The notes below the pieces were generated by a model. The model ran no database searches and was not told the origin of the DNA. It saw only the letters and a list, made by a program, of their open reading frames with translations. Shown piece after piece: positions 50,147-57,873 of a stretch of DNA of 64,000 nucleotides. Origin of the DNA: Weizmannia acidilactici (GTDB lineage Bacteria; Bacillota; Bacilli; Bacillales; Bacillaceae_C); the NCBI RefSeq assembly GCF_008974225.1, contig NZ_BKZR01000016.1:1-64000 (forward strand). Direction: 5' to 3'. Position 1 is the first letter of the stretch, and each line of letters begins with the position of its first letter. The translations under genes and the position numbers were made by a program.

Positions 50147-50265
50147 AGCGATGAGCTGAAATGCGTAAGCCGGCAAGGCCCTGTTACAGGGTGCATAATG
50201 TGGAGTGCAGTCTTTGCCGCCGCATCGAATGTTTAAAAAAGCGCCCCGGATCGGGCGCTTTTTTG
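50147..50265 (+). ncRNA. Putative structured small RNA, about 120 nt
   Basis: Between its own promoter and a strong intrinsic terminator (GCGCCCC and GGGCGC with T6, 50235-50264) lies a short region with no coding frame but nested pairing: GCGATG near 50148 with GCATC near 50222, CCGGCAAGG near 50171 with CTTTGCCG near 50212, and CCCTG-TTA-CAGGG at 50180-50193 as the apical hairpin. This is a stand-alone RNA gene layout, convergent with the downstream minus-strand gene. I could not match it to a known family (not SRP RNA, 6S, tmRNA, RNase P or T-box). Confidence 0.7.
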
Positions 50266-50279
50266 TTCTGCAATACACG

Positions 50280-50810
50280 TTAAGCCTGCTTTTCAAGAGC
50301 CGGCACGTAAGTTTCTTCCCTCCACGCCTGGTAAAGGGACTGAAGAATAATGTCAACGGTACGCACTCCTGAAATGGCATACTTCCGGTTAATGACAATG
50401 ACCGGTGCACTGTCGATACCGAGCATGTTTGCTTCCGATTCATCTTGTTTCATGTTCTCCATGTATGCGTCCGAGTTTAATAACTGTACCATTCCAGCCT
50501 GATCGAAGCCGGATTTTTGGAGAACTTCTACCAAAAATCCCCTGTTTGGCGCAGGATGTCCGGCATATACTTCGAATAAGGCCCTCGCCATTTCAAATTG
50601 CTTTCCATTTTCTTGTGCAAAATGCAAAAGCCTGAGGCTGTCCATGATATGCCTGCTTCTCTCTTTTTCCCCATCCAAGATGGATATGGAACTGCGGATT
50701 TCAAACTGTACTTTTTCCTGATGGCCAAATTGTTCCAGTGCCTGTCCCAGCCTTAAGAAAGCAAGATAACAGTCCCGGGAAGAAAAATCCGACCATAATT
50801 CAACTTTCAT
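50280..50810 (-). CDS. DsbA/FrnE-like thioredoxin-fold protein lacking CXXC
   Basis: A 176-aa cytosolic protein with the DsbA/2-hydroxychromene-isomerase fold: MKVELWSDFSSRDCYLAFLR replaces the usual ...DF(V/I)CPWC... active site, so the redox CXXC is absent. A helical insert follows (about 50-125), then GIDSAPVIVINRKYAISGVR with the cis-Pro motif. FrnE-type DsbA proteins are the closest layout. The role is probably substrate binding rather than disulfide chemistry. GGAG lies before ATG 50810. It is 40 bp after the GNAT gene, a likely operon. Confidence 0.75.
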   Translation of the reverse strand: MKVELWSDFSSRDCYLAFLRLGQALEQFGHQEKVQFEIRSSISILDGEKERSRHIMDSLRLLHFAQENGKQFEMARALFEVYAGHPAPNRGFLVEVLQKSGFDQAGMVQLLNSDAYMENMKQDESEANMLGIDSAPVIVINRKYAISGVRTVDIILQSLYQAWREETYVPALEKQA

Positions 50811-50850
50811 ATCTCCATTGCTCCCTTTATTGCCTCTTTTATTACCAGAT

Positions 50851-51351
50851 TTATACTTTTTTACCAGCAATCAACAAATCATGCATGCGCCCGCCGAGTT
50901 CTGCGACTTTCGGGAGACTTCCCCATTCTTCAAAACCAAAATGGGCAAACAGTTTTAAACTGGCTTGGTTTTCCCTGAAAATAAAGCCGAGCAATGTTTC
51001 AACCTGTAACTTGGGGCAGGCATTCACCATTTTTTTCATCAAAAATTTTCCGATTCCTTTTCCCCTATATTTTTCGGCGATATAAATGCTCACTTCGGCA
51101 GTTGACCTATAAGCGGGCCTTCCGTAAAAATCGCTTAAACTGATCCATGCTGCAATTTCGCCGCCCAATTCCATCACCCAAAGCGGCCGGGCATCCGGGT
51201 TATGCTGCTTAAACCACGGCATTCTTTCTTCCACTGTTACCGGAACTGTATCGGCAGTGATAATGCCGTTTCCGATGTATGCATTATATATGTCTAAAAT
51301 CGCTGGCAAATCCCGGACATCCGCGTTTCTGACGATGCTGTTATGTATCAT
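50851..51351 (-). CDS. GNAT N-acetyltransferase (phosphinothricin-acetyltransferase type)
   Basis: GNAT-fold acetyltransferase of 166 aa. IVRNADVRDLPAILDIYNAY at the N-terminus, RPLWVMELGGEIAAWISLSD, AEVSIYIAEKYRGKGIGKFL with the acetyl-CoA loop, and LGFIFRENQASLKLFAHFGF. This layout is that of the Pat/YwnH group acting on small amines such as phosphinothricin or methionine sulfoximine; the substrate here is not proven. GAGAGG precedes ATG 51351. First gene of a two-gene unit with the DsbA-like gene. Confidence 0.86.
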   Translation of the reverse strand: MIHNSIVRNADVRDLPAILDIYNAYIGNGIITADTVPVTVEERMPWFKQHNPDARPLWVMELGGEIAAWISLSDFYGRPAYRSTAEVSIYIAEKYRGKGIGKFLMKKMVNACPKLQVETLLGFIFRENQASLKLFAHFGFEEWGSLPKVAELGGRMHDLLIAGKKV

Positions 51352-51372
51352 AGCCCAAAAACCTCTCAACTG

Positions 51373-51422
51373 AAATAAAGCACGGCCCCGCCGCAAGCAG
51401 GTTGGATCTATGAGGGGCCGGC
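51373..51422 (-). terminator. Hairpin after the CoA-type Nudix gene
   Basis: On the minus strand CGGCCCC (51420-51414) pairs with GGGGCCG (51389-51383) over a 24-nt loop, followed by an imperfect T-run. Confidence 0.5.
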
Positions 51423-51482
51423 TATAAACACCATTCTATAATAAATTACCTGAAAAGAACAGAATTAATTTTCCGTGAAGGC

Positions 51483-52100
51483 TTACCGCTTTACCGTATC
51501 CAAGAAATTTTTCAGGATGCTTGCGGTCAACCCCCATATGACATAATCTTTATAATAATAAAAATATTCATCCATCTTATGCGTATTCCATTTATACGCT
51601 TTTCCGCCCCGGATAAGATGAAATGGAAAATCCTGGTCCGGTTCCACCTTGAATTGGAGACGGTAGCACTCCGGCTCCGTTTCTGCCAAATACGAAAGCG
51701 GTACAGTGAATAATTTTTTCACTTCGTCCGAGTTCGGATGAAATTCCGTATGGGGTAAAAATCCTGCATACGGGAAAACGACGCGGTTCCCGTAAGATGA
51801 GACGACATAGTCAAGCGGCACCACATCCCGGATCATCGACCCATCAATCCGCAGTTCTTCGGCTGTTTCCCGGATGGCGGCCGCCTGCGCATCTTTATCA
51901 GTCCTTTCAATCCTGCCGCCGGGAAAACAAATTTCCCCCGGTTGTTTTTTTAAATGTTCCGCCCTTACTTCAAATAAAACATGGAGCCCGTCGCCCATCT
52001 TGATAAGCGGCAGCAGTACTGCAAACCGGGATAAACGCTCCATCCCCAATACAGATGGCTGCCGGTTCTTAAATTTCGCCAAAATCTTTTCTTCATCCAA
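51483..52100 (-). CDS. Nudix hydrolase, CoA-pyrophosphatase type
   Basis: Nudix protein of about 205 aa. The UPF0035/CoA signature LLPLIKMGDGLHVLFEVRAE and KKQPGEICFPGGRIE leads into the Nudix box GGRIERTDKDAQAAAIRETAEELRI (the metal-binding REXXEE part is RETAEE). PCD1/NudL-type members cut CoA or its oxidised forms to 4'-phosphopantetheine and 3',5'-ADP. TTG 52100 is chosen because AAGGGGGG lies 6 nt upstream. Confidence 0.86.
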   Translation of the reverse strand: MDEEKILAKFKNRQPSVLGMERLSRFAVLLPLIKMGDGLHVLFEVRAEHLKKQPGEICFPGGRIERTDKDAQAAAIRETAEELRIDGSMIRDVVPLDYVVSSYGNRVVFPYAGFLPHTEFHPNSDEVKKLFTVPLSYLAETEPECYRLQFKVEPDQDFPFHLIRGGKAYKWNTHKMDEYFYYYKDYVIWGLTASILKNFLDTVKR

Positions 52101-52337
52101 AGCATTCCCCCCTTTTTGTATCCGTGCCGGCAACATTTCCGGCATGGTAAAGCCGTTTATTTCTTTACTATTATATATACCATAGTTTTCAGCATAACGC
52201 GGAAAAAATTGCCTCCCTGCATGTATATTAATGCCCCTAAGTTTCCGCTAATCTTTCCGGCTGTGTCGGCTGAAAAAAGCGAATAACTAAAATAACGTTT
52301 TCAACAAAATATTTAGTGAAAAATGCATTTTAAATAG
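52101..52337. other. Divergent intergenic stretch before mntH
   Basis: About 240 bp between the minus-strand Nudix gene and the mntH promoter. No further gene or clear site is seen; a promoter for the Nudix gene must lie here but could not be fixed. Confidence 0.4.
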
Positions 52338-52397
52338 TTTACTTTTTTGTGTTCATTGAATACAATAATACCAGATAGAATTTTCCCTATGGAAACT
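52338..52397 (+). promoter_or_regulatory. mntH promoter and MntR box
   Basis: TTTACT at 52338-52343, 17 bp, TACAAT at 52361-52366. AATTTTCCCTATGGAAACT at 52379-52397 matches the B. subtilis MntR box (AATTTGCCTTAAGGAAACT) at 16 of 19 positions and lies at about +6 to +24. MntR with Mn2+ bound should repress here. Confidence 0.85.
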
Positions 52398-52440
52398 TTT
52401 TTGATTCAGGTTTAAAATCCAAGGAGGGGGAAACATTTAT

Positions 52441-53736
52441 ATGAGCGATAAAACAATCAGCAAAAAAATGGTAAATCATACACCTTCGAATACGTTAAGC
52501 GCCCAGGCAGTGCTGAGGGGGGACGTGAAGGGATTAAAAAAAATTCTGCCTTTTTTGGGGCCGGCATTTATTGCGGGCGTTGCCTATATTGATCCCGGCA
52601 ACTTTGCTACAAACATAACGGCGGGGTCAAAATACGGCTATATGCTTCTTTGGGTAATCGTATTTTCGAATTTAATGGCCGTTTTGATCCAATCCCTTTC
52701 CGCTAAACTCGGCATTGCGACGGGGCAAAATCTGCCGGAAGTTGCCCACGAACGGTTTCCAAAGGCTGCCTCCATTTTTTTGTGGATACAAAGCGAGATC
52801 GTGATTATCGCGACAGATTTGGCAGAATTTATCGGGGCTGCTTTAGGGCTGTATTTAATTTTCGGGATTACGATGCTGCCGGCTGCACTGATCACGGCCG
52901 CGGGGTCTTTTGCCATCCTTGAGCTGCAGCGCCGCGGTTACCGTTCGTTTGAGGCCGCCATTTCCGCCCTCGTTATGATTGTCGTGCTTGCTTTTGCCTT
53001 TCAGACTTTTTTGGCAAAACCCGATATGAGCGCAGTATTCGGCGGGATGCTCACACCGAAATTCAACGGTATCGAAAGCATCTTACTTGCTGCCGGTATT
53101 CTTGGTGCAACCGTCATGCCCCACGCCATTTATTTGCACTCTTCATTAACGCAAAGCAGAATTATCGGCAGAAATGAGCGGGAAAAAAGAGAAATTTTCA
53201 AATTTGAATTGATCGATATCGTTATCGCGATGGTCATTGCCGGCGCTATCAACATCAGCATGCTCGTGATCGCTTCTGCCGTATTTTTCAAAAACGGCAT
53301 GGTTGTCGAAGACCTCAGCGTGGCATTCCGCCGGTTCCATGAACATCTCGGACCAGCCGCCGCGCTATCTTTCGGGCTGGGCCTGCTGATAGCAGGGCTT
53401 TCGAGTTCATCTGTCGGCACGTTATCCGGGGATGTCGTCATGCAGGGGTTCATCAACAAACGGATCAATCTTTACCTGCGCCGGGCTATCACGATGGTGC
53501 CCCCGCTTTTAATCATTATATCGGGCGTCAACCCGACAAGCGCGCTCGTCATCAGTCAGGTTATCCTTTCGTTCGGGATTATTTTCGCGCTCATTCCCCT
53601 GATTTTGTTCACGAGCAACAAGGAAATCATGGGCGAGCTCGTAAATCATAAAGTAACGAGTGTTGTTGCATGGATGGTCGCAGGATTTGTGATCTGCTTA
53701 AATATATTTCTTCTGGTCCATTCATTCATTTCATGA
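52441..53736 (+). CDS. mntH: Nramp-type Mn2+/H+ symporter MntH
   Basis: Proton-coupled manganese importer of 431 aa with 11 membrane helices. The metal-site DPGNFATNIT is in helix 1 (Asp51) and MPHAIYLHSSLTQSR in helix 6. ATDLAEFIGAALGLYLIFG and LSGDVVMQGFI are further family motifs. A 35-residue cytosolic N-terminus precedes them. AAGGAGGGGG precedes the ATG. It is a single-gene unit under an MntR box. Confidence 0.95.
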   Translation: MSDKTISKKMVNHTPSNTLSAQAVLRGDVKGLKKILPFLGPAFIAGVAYIDPGNFATNITAGSKYGYMLLWVIVFSNLMAVLIQSLSAKLGIATGQNLPEVAHERFPKAASIFLWIQSEIVIIATDLAEFIGAALGLYLIFGITMLPAALITAAGSFAILELQRRGYRSFEAAISALVMIVVLAFAFQTFLAKPDMSAVFGGMLTPKFNGIESILLAAGILGATVMPHAIYLHSSLTQSRIIGRNEREKREIFKFELIDIVIAMVIAGAINISMLVIASAVFFKNGMVVEDLSVAFRRFHEHLGPAAALSFGLGLLIAGLSSSSVGTLSGDVVMQGFINKRINLYLRRAITMVPPLLIIISGVNPTSALVISQVILSFGIIFALIPLILFTSNKEIMGELVNHKVTSVVAWMVAGFVICLNIFLLVHSFIS

Positions 53737-53754
53737 AAGGATATGTTTGTGATT

Positions 53755-53890
53755 CATGTTGATGATCGCGAAATCCACTTCTCTCATGAAGCATCCATGC
53801 GCCTTCTCGCTCGATACCTCAGCACGGGGAGCTCTACTTGCCCGCTATCCCGCAGGAGTCTCAAAAATTAGACATTATCAACAAAAATTG
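53755..53890. other. Non-coding stretch, possible insertion-sequence remnant
   Basis: The 135 bp after mntH differ in style from the neighbouring DNA and have no frame or hairpin. They look like an end fragment left by a mobile element, but no inverted repeat or transposase piece could be shown. Confidence 0.3.
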
Positions 53891-53904
53891 AACAGAGCCA
53901 ATTG

Positions 53905-53943
53905 AAAAAAGCAGCCTCTCTCGGACATTGGAAGGCTGCTTTT
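53905..53943. terminator. Bidirectional terminator between mntH and spore genes
   Basis: AAAAAAGCAGCCT at 53905-53917 pairs with AGGCTGCTTTT at 53933-53943 around a 15-nt loop. Confidence 0.85.
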
Positions 53944-53944
53944 A

Positions 53945-54163
53945 TTACCTGACCACATATGGCTGATCTGCCATGCTTATGGTTCCGGTGGTATTCATGC
54001 TAAAATAGTTGTTGTTCATCATAAACGCACCATTGCTTCCGCTTCCTGATCCATGCGTAGTCTTTGAAACATTCATTGGGGAAATCGCTGCCGCATCTCC
54101 AAAAATAACAGTTGCGGTGCCTGCCACATTCCATATTTTCACGTCTCCTAAAAAAGCCGGCAA
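53945..54163 (-). CDS. GerPA/GerPF-family spore germination protein
   Basis: A 72-aa protein of the GerPA/GerPF family: PAFLGDVKIWNVAGTATVIF, GDAAAISPMNVSKTTHGSGS, NGAFMMNNNYFS. Family members begin MPxxxG and hold a central (F)GD...SP..xSKxxxGSGS pattern, as here. GerP proteins help germinants cross the spore coat. TTG 54163 is preferred because it gives the family start (MPAFLGD) and AAAAGGA lies about 8 nt upstream. It is downstream of a YjcZ-type gene and a broken ORF, all on the minus strand. Confidence 0.78.
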   Translation of the reverse strand: MPAFLGDVKIWNVAGTATVIFGDAAAISPMNVSKTTHGSGSGSNGAFMMNNNYFSMNTTGTISMADQPYVVR

Positions 54164-54178
54164 AGTCAACATCCTTTT

Positions 54179-54400
54179 CTATTTTTTTGAACTGATATTT
54201 TTGTATGCAAAGCGCAGCATTTCTGCCTCCCACGGCTCCATTTCGATCGTCCAAACGGGGATGGTTGGACCCCGCTGTGATACACCGTCCAATACCGCGT
54301 CCATATTTAAGCGCATATAAACCGGCTTTCCCGGCCCCCCCCGAAACGTTCACCCGTAAACTTTCCGGCTTGGAAAAAAACGCTCCGTTTCAAAGTGCTT
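54179..54400 (-). pseudogene. Broken ORF of unknown family, shifted at a G8 run
   Basis: Two frames read as one protein if a G8 run (near 54342) changes by one base: NGAFFSKPESLRVNVSGG, then PGKPVYMRLNMDAVLDGVSQ and VWTIEMEPWEAEMLRFAYKN to a stop 16 bp before the GerPA-type gene. The N-terminus is unclear, and an in-frame TGA lies near 54390. The family is not recognised; the context suggests a spore protein. Confidence 0.4.
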
Positions 54401-54419
54401 CTATTTTTTCTACGCTGCC

Positions 54420-54512
54420 TTAATAGACATATGCAGACCCGACAATAATCAGCAAAATAAACAGTATAACAATTAACGGAAACATATTGTTGTTTCCACC
54501 GCCTCCGGACAT
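54420..54512 (-). CDS. YjcZ-family sporulation micro-protein
   Basis: A 30-aa protein: five Gly in SGGGGNNNMFPL, then a hydrophobic helix IVILFILLIIVGSAYVY. This is the compact Gly-rich head plus FxLIVVLFILLIIVG helix of the YjcZ/YuzG-type proteins made during sporulation. GGGGGGG lies 6 nt before the ATG. CATACTTTA (complement of 54541-54549) is a sigma-K/E-like -10 about 30 bp upstream. Confidence 0.78.
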   Translation of the reverse strand: MSGGGGNNNMFPLIVILFILLIIVGSAYVY

Positions 54513-54620
54513 TTTTTCACCCCCCCAATGGTCACTAATATAAAGTATGAGAGGGTGAAAAAATTGCAAAGGACAAATCCCCCCGGAGCATGCAAAATGA
54601 GAGATGAAACTATCAGAATT

Positions 54621-55532
54621 TTACCCTTCAAGATTTTTGACAATATATTCACACAGATCGTGGGTCCTAAGGGCATCGTCCAACGTGATTTTCGGTTGTG
54701 CTTTGCCGGATGCGACATCGATAAAATGGGAAACAATTTGTTCGAATCCCCTTTTGCACAATGTCGGTTCCCAATCATTTGCGGCAATTTGCGTAATCGT
54801 TTTATTTTGTTGGATTGTGAGGCTTGAAACCTGGCGGGCGGTCCGTTTTTCATCCGTACCCATTACTTCAAGGATTTCTTCCGATGTACCGCTGTCCCGG
54901 TTCATGATACCGATTGCGACAACGCCTGAAGGAAAAATTAACTGGACATTTGCATGGTACAGTAAATCGCCTTCTTTCCTCCCATTTACAACCACTTTTT
55001 CATACGGTTCATCTGCCAAATACAACAAAGTATCGATGACGTGGATGAAATCGTCGTATACAAATGTACGGACATTTTCCGGATGCTTGAACCGGTTTTT
55101 TTGCATCAAAATCAGATTTGGTTTTTTAAGTTCCCGGCATCTTTGATAGACGGGGGAAAAGCGCCGGTTAAAGCCTGTGAAAAGATGCATATTTTTCTCT
55201 TTTGCCAAATCCGCCAATGCTTTTGTCTGTCCATAATGATAAGTCACCGGCTTGTCCACATAAACATGGATGCCGTTTGATAAAAGTTTTTGGACAATTT
55301 CGTAGTGGGATTCTGTTGCAGTATGTACAAAAGCCGCCTGAATGCCGCTCTCCATTAACGCTTCCAGGCTTGGATACAGATGTTCAAACCGGTAATGGTC
55401 TTTGACATACCGCAAACTTTCCTGATTTCTCGTAAAAAAATGGAATTCCGCTTCTTTCGTATGGGCATAAACAGGTAAGTAAGCCTTCTTTGCAATATCC
55501 CCGATACCAATAACGCCGATTTTCATAGACAT
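54621..55532 (-). CDS. Gfo/Idh/MocA-family oxidoreductase
   Basis: NAD(P)-binding oxidoreductase of about 303 aa: MKIGVIGIGDIAKKAYLPVY Rossmann start, FVHTATESHYEIVQKLLSNG, then VYVDKPVTYHYGQTKALADL (the EKP/DKP motif), GFNRRFSPVY, and DDFIHVIDTLLYL in the substrate domain with a likely catalytic His. The substrate is probably a sugar or polyol derivative; it cannot be fixed. The start is ATG 55532 (5 nt after AAGGAAGG) or ATG 55526. No co-transcribed gene. Confidence 0.86.
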   Translation of the reverse strand: MSMKIGVIGIGDIAKKAYLPVYAHTKEAEFHFFTRNQESLRYVKDHYRFEHLYPSLEALMESGIQAAFVHTATESHYEIVQKLLSNGIHVYVDKPVTYHYGQTKALADLAKEKNMHLFTGFNRRFSPVYQRCRELKKPNLILMQKNRFKHPENVRTFVYDDFIHVIDTLLYLADEPYEKVVVNGRKEGDLLYHANVQLIFPSGVVAIGIMNRDSGTSEEILEVMGTDEKRTARQVSSLTIQQNKTITQIAANDWEPTLCKRGFEQIVSHFIDVASGKAQPKITLDDALRTHDLCEYIVKNLEG

Positions 55533-55711
55533 AACCGCCTTCCTTTTTTCAACCGGCTCTGCTGCAGAAAACCCGTGTATTGTCCGCAATAGAGCTTTTC
55601 AACCAAATTATACGCGATTTACGCTAAAGTTGCCCACATTATATCCATTACGAAATCTATTGATTTTGGAATGCAATTCTTGTATAATAGTAACCATTCG
55701 TTTTTATACCG

Positions 55712-55787
55712 TGTACCTTGTATAAGTTTAGAAATATGGCCTAAACGTCTCTACCAAGCTGCCGTAAAAAGCTTGACTACAATGGTA
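55712..55787 (+). promoter_or_regulatory. Guanine-class purine riboswitch aptamer
   Basis: All core features appear in order: TATAA in J1/2, GTTTAG/CTAAAC P2 with loop AAATATGGC, GTCTCTACC junction, P3 CCAAGCT/AGCTTG with loop GCCGTAAAA, and GACTAC closing to P1. The ligand-pairing base corresponding to position 74 is C, which selects guanine/hypoxanthine over adenine. It lies 205 bp before a purine permease gene. Confidence 0.93.
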
Positions 55788-55827
55788 AACCTAAGACATT
55801 CCGTCATGCTTGCCATTCATACATACA

Positions 55828-55896
55828 CCCGGGCATTTCCGCAGTGTTTGGAGGGACTTTTTGCCTTTTTCACTTGCGGATTGCCCGATTTTTTGA
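55828..55896 (+). terminator. Riboswitch-controlled terminator
   Basis: CGGGCATTTCCGCAGTG near 55830 pairs with CACTTGCGGATTGCCCG ending near 55887, followed by T6. It lies between aptamer and gene, so ligand binding should favour termination and lower permease expression. Confidence 0.82.
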
Positions 55897-55990
55897 TATT
55901 GGGGAAAAGAAAAGGGAAAACTGGACAAAGACCAAAGAAAAACACGGGCGGATTCATCCTATGATTTTTCAACTGGAATAGTGAGGGAAA

Positions 55991-57289
55991 ATGATGCAGA
56001 GATTTTTTCAATTTCATTCGCGCGGCACTTCTTACAGCCAGGAAACCATTGCCGGGGTCACCACTTTTTTGTCGATGGCGTATATTTTGATCGTCAACCC
56101 GCTGGTGTTAAGCCAGTCGGGGATGGATAAAGGCGCCGTTTTTACCGCGACGGCGTTGGCGTCAATCATCGGGACGCTTTTGATTGGCCTGCTCGCCAAT
56201 TTCCCGATCGGGATTGCGCCGAGCATGGGACTGAACGCCTTTTTCACCTTTTCCGTCTGCCTCGGCATGCATATTCCATGGCCTGTTGCATTGGCGGGGG
56301 TTTTTGTTTCCGGCGTATTATTCGTGATCTTGAGCCTGTTAAAAATACGCGAAAAAATCATTAATATGATACCGGAAGATTTAAAGCACGCAATTGTAGC
56401 CGGAATCGGTTTTTTTGTTGCTTTTATCGGCTTAAAAAATACCGGCATAATCATTTCCAACCCGGATACGTTTGTTGCGCTCGGAAATATTACTTCTCCA
56501 AAAGTATTGCTTGCGGTATTCAGTTTTATCGTGATGATGCTTTTGCTTGTACGCGGCGTCCAGGCCGGGATTTTCTTCGGCATCGTCATCGCGACCATCA
56601 TCGGCATGATTTTCGGACTTGTGCCGGTGCCGCATGCCATTGTCGGATCCATTCCAAGCCTCGGCCCGACTTTCGGGAAAGTGTTCTTCCATTTGGATGA
56701 CTTGTGGAACCCGGATATGCTTGCCGTTATTTTTACATTTTTATTTGTTGCTTTCTTTGATACAGCCGGTACATTGATTGCTGTCGCCGGACAGGCAGGG
56801 CTCATGAAAAATAATGAAATCCCGAATGCAGGCCGTGCCCTTTTGGCTGATTCGCTAGCCGGCGTGATCGGCAGCATCCTCGGGACGTCCACCCCGGCAA
56901 CAATGGTGGAATCGAGCTCCGGCATTGCAGCAGGCGGCCGGACAGGATTTACTTCAATCATTATCGCTGCCGGATTTACAGTTGCCCTGTTCTTTTCTCC
57001 ACTGTTATCGGTGATTTCGACGGAAGTCACTTCCCCTGCGCTCATAATTGTCGGGGCGATGATGGCGATGCAGGTGAGATCGATCAACTGGAGCCGGCTT
57101 GAAATTGCGATCCCGTCTTTTGTGATTATCATGATGATGCCGCTCACCTACAGCGTCGCAACCGGGATCGCCCTCGGGTTTATTTTATATCCCATTGCCA
57201 TGCTCGTGTGCGGGAAAGCAAAACAGATCCACCCGCTCATGTATGTATTATTTGTTGCCTTTATCGCTTACTTTATTTATCTGGCTTAA
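55991..57289 (+). CDS. pbuG: NCS2-family guanine/hypoxanthine permease (AzgA/PbuG type)
   Basis: Integral membrane purine importer of 432 aa with 13-14 segments. TTFLSMAYILIVNPLVLSQS near residue 21, SMGLNAFFTFSVC near 78, FDTAGTLIAVAGQAGL near 255 and GTSTPATMVESSSGIAAGGRTG near 300 are AzgA-type motifs. It takes up hypoxanthine, guanine or adenine with H+. A guanine riboswitch and terminator precede it. Start ATG 55991 or 55994 after GAGGG. The partner salvage gene adeC is 18 kb away. Confidence 0.92.
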   Translation: MMQRFFQFHSRGTSYSQETIAGVTTFLSMAYILIVNPLVLSQSGMDKGAVFTATALASIIGTLLIGLLANFPIGIAPSMGLNAFFTFSVCLGMHIPWPVALAGVFVSGVLFVILSLLKIREKIINMIPEDLKHAIVAGIGFFVAFIGLKNTGIIISNPDTFVALGNITSPKVLLAVFSFIVMMLLLVRGVQAGIFFGIVIATIIGMIFGLVPVPHAIVGSIPSLGPTFGKVFFHLDDLWNPDMLAVIFTFLFVAFFDTAGTLIAVAGQAGLMKNNEIPNAGRALLADSLAGVIGSILGTSTPATMVESSSGIAAGGRTGFTSIIIAAGFTVALFFSPLLSVISTEVTSPALIIVGAMMAMQVRSINWSRLEIAIPSFVIIMMMPLTYSVATGIALGFILYPIAMLVCGKAKQIHPLMYVLFVAFIAYFIYLA

Positions 57290-57292
57290 GGA

Positions 57293-57335
57293 AACCCCCA
57301 ACTGCCTATTTTGAAGGCGGATGGGGGTTTTTTGC
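57293..57335. terminator. Bidirectional terminator between pbuG and the Nudix gene
   Basis: AACCCCCA and TGGGGGTT form the outer stem with inner GCC/GGC pairing, and T6 follows on +. The 3' end of the minus-strand Nudix gene lies within it. Confidence 0.85.
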
Positions 57336-57779
57336 CTGCTTATATTCTTCGATCATCCGCCGGTGGCTGCCGACAAGTTTTGCAGGCAATTGGTCTAAAG
57401 GGAAAAATCCGATATCCATGCCTTCCTTCAAGTTCACGCTTGGCTCGCCGCTGTATGATCGGGAAATAAATGCCGCAGTAACCGAAAAAAACTGGTCGCC
57501 ATTTTTAAGCCGCACAAAATAATTTTTTCCAGAATATAAATTGAAAAGGGTTAAATCGTTTAATCGGAGCCCGGTTTCTTCATACACTTCCCTTAATGCG
57601 GTTTCCTCCGCCGACTCACCCAGCTCCATCAACCCGCCAGGAAGGCCCCAGACGCCGCGCGGTTCAACCCTTTGCTGCAGTAAAATTTCTTCCCGGCCGT
57701 TGAAAATGAGCACGACGCTGCCCGGCAAAATAAGTGGGCGGCTGCCGGCCAATTTCCGGATTTCTTCTATGTACCCCAT
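57306..57779 (-). CDS. Nudix hydrolase
   Basis: Nudix protein of 157 aa. VVLIFNGREEILLQQRVEPR, then the full Nudix box GGLMELGESAEETALREVYE ending in ETGL, and a YSGKNYFVRLKNGDQFFSVTA beta segment. The layout is of the MutT/ADP-ribose-type group that hydrolyses nucleoside diphosphate derivatives; the substrate is unknown. GAAGGTGA precedes ATG 57779. Convergent with pbuG. Confidence 0.9.
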   Translation of the reverse strand: MGYIEEIRKLAGSRPLILPGSVVLIFNGREEILLQQRVEPRGVWGLPGGLMELGESAEETALREVYEETGLRLNDLTLFNLYSGKNYFVRLKNGDQFFSVTAAFISRSYSGEPSVNLKEGMDIGFFPLDQLPAKLVGSHRRMIEEYKQAKNPHPPSK

Positions 57780-57842
57780 TTGATCACCTTCAATTCATAT
57801 TGTCCTGCTGTTAGCTTACCAAAAATTCGGGCGGATTCAAGA

Positions 57843-57873
57843 AAAAATCAGCGGCAAAGCCTTTACCGCTGAT
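57843..57873 (-). terminator. Terminator of dps
   Basis: On the minus strand ATCAGCGGTAAAG pairs with CTTTGCCGCTGAT, followed by T6. The dps stop codon lies within the 5' arm. Confidence 0.92.

Noticed and set aside
50147..50170. Hammerhead-ribozyme-like GATGAG...GAAA in the small RNA
   Set aside because: The CUGAUGA and GAAA parts are not placed around a proper stem II and no cleavage-site helix is visible.
56032..57147. 371-codon open frame antisense to the purine permease
   Set aside because: It mirrors the pbuG-type gene codon by codon, has no ribosome site and shows no family motif; it is a shadow of a GC-biased membrane gene.
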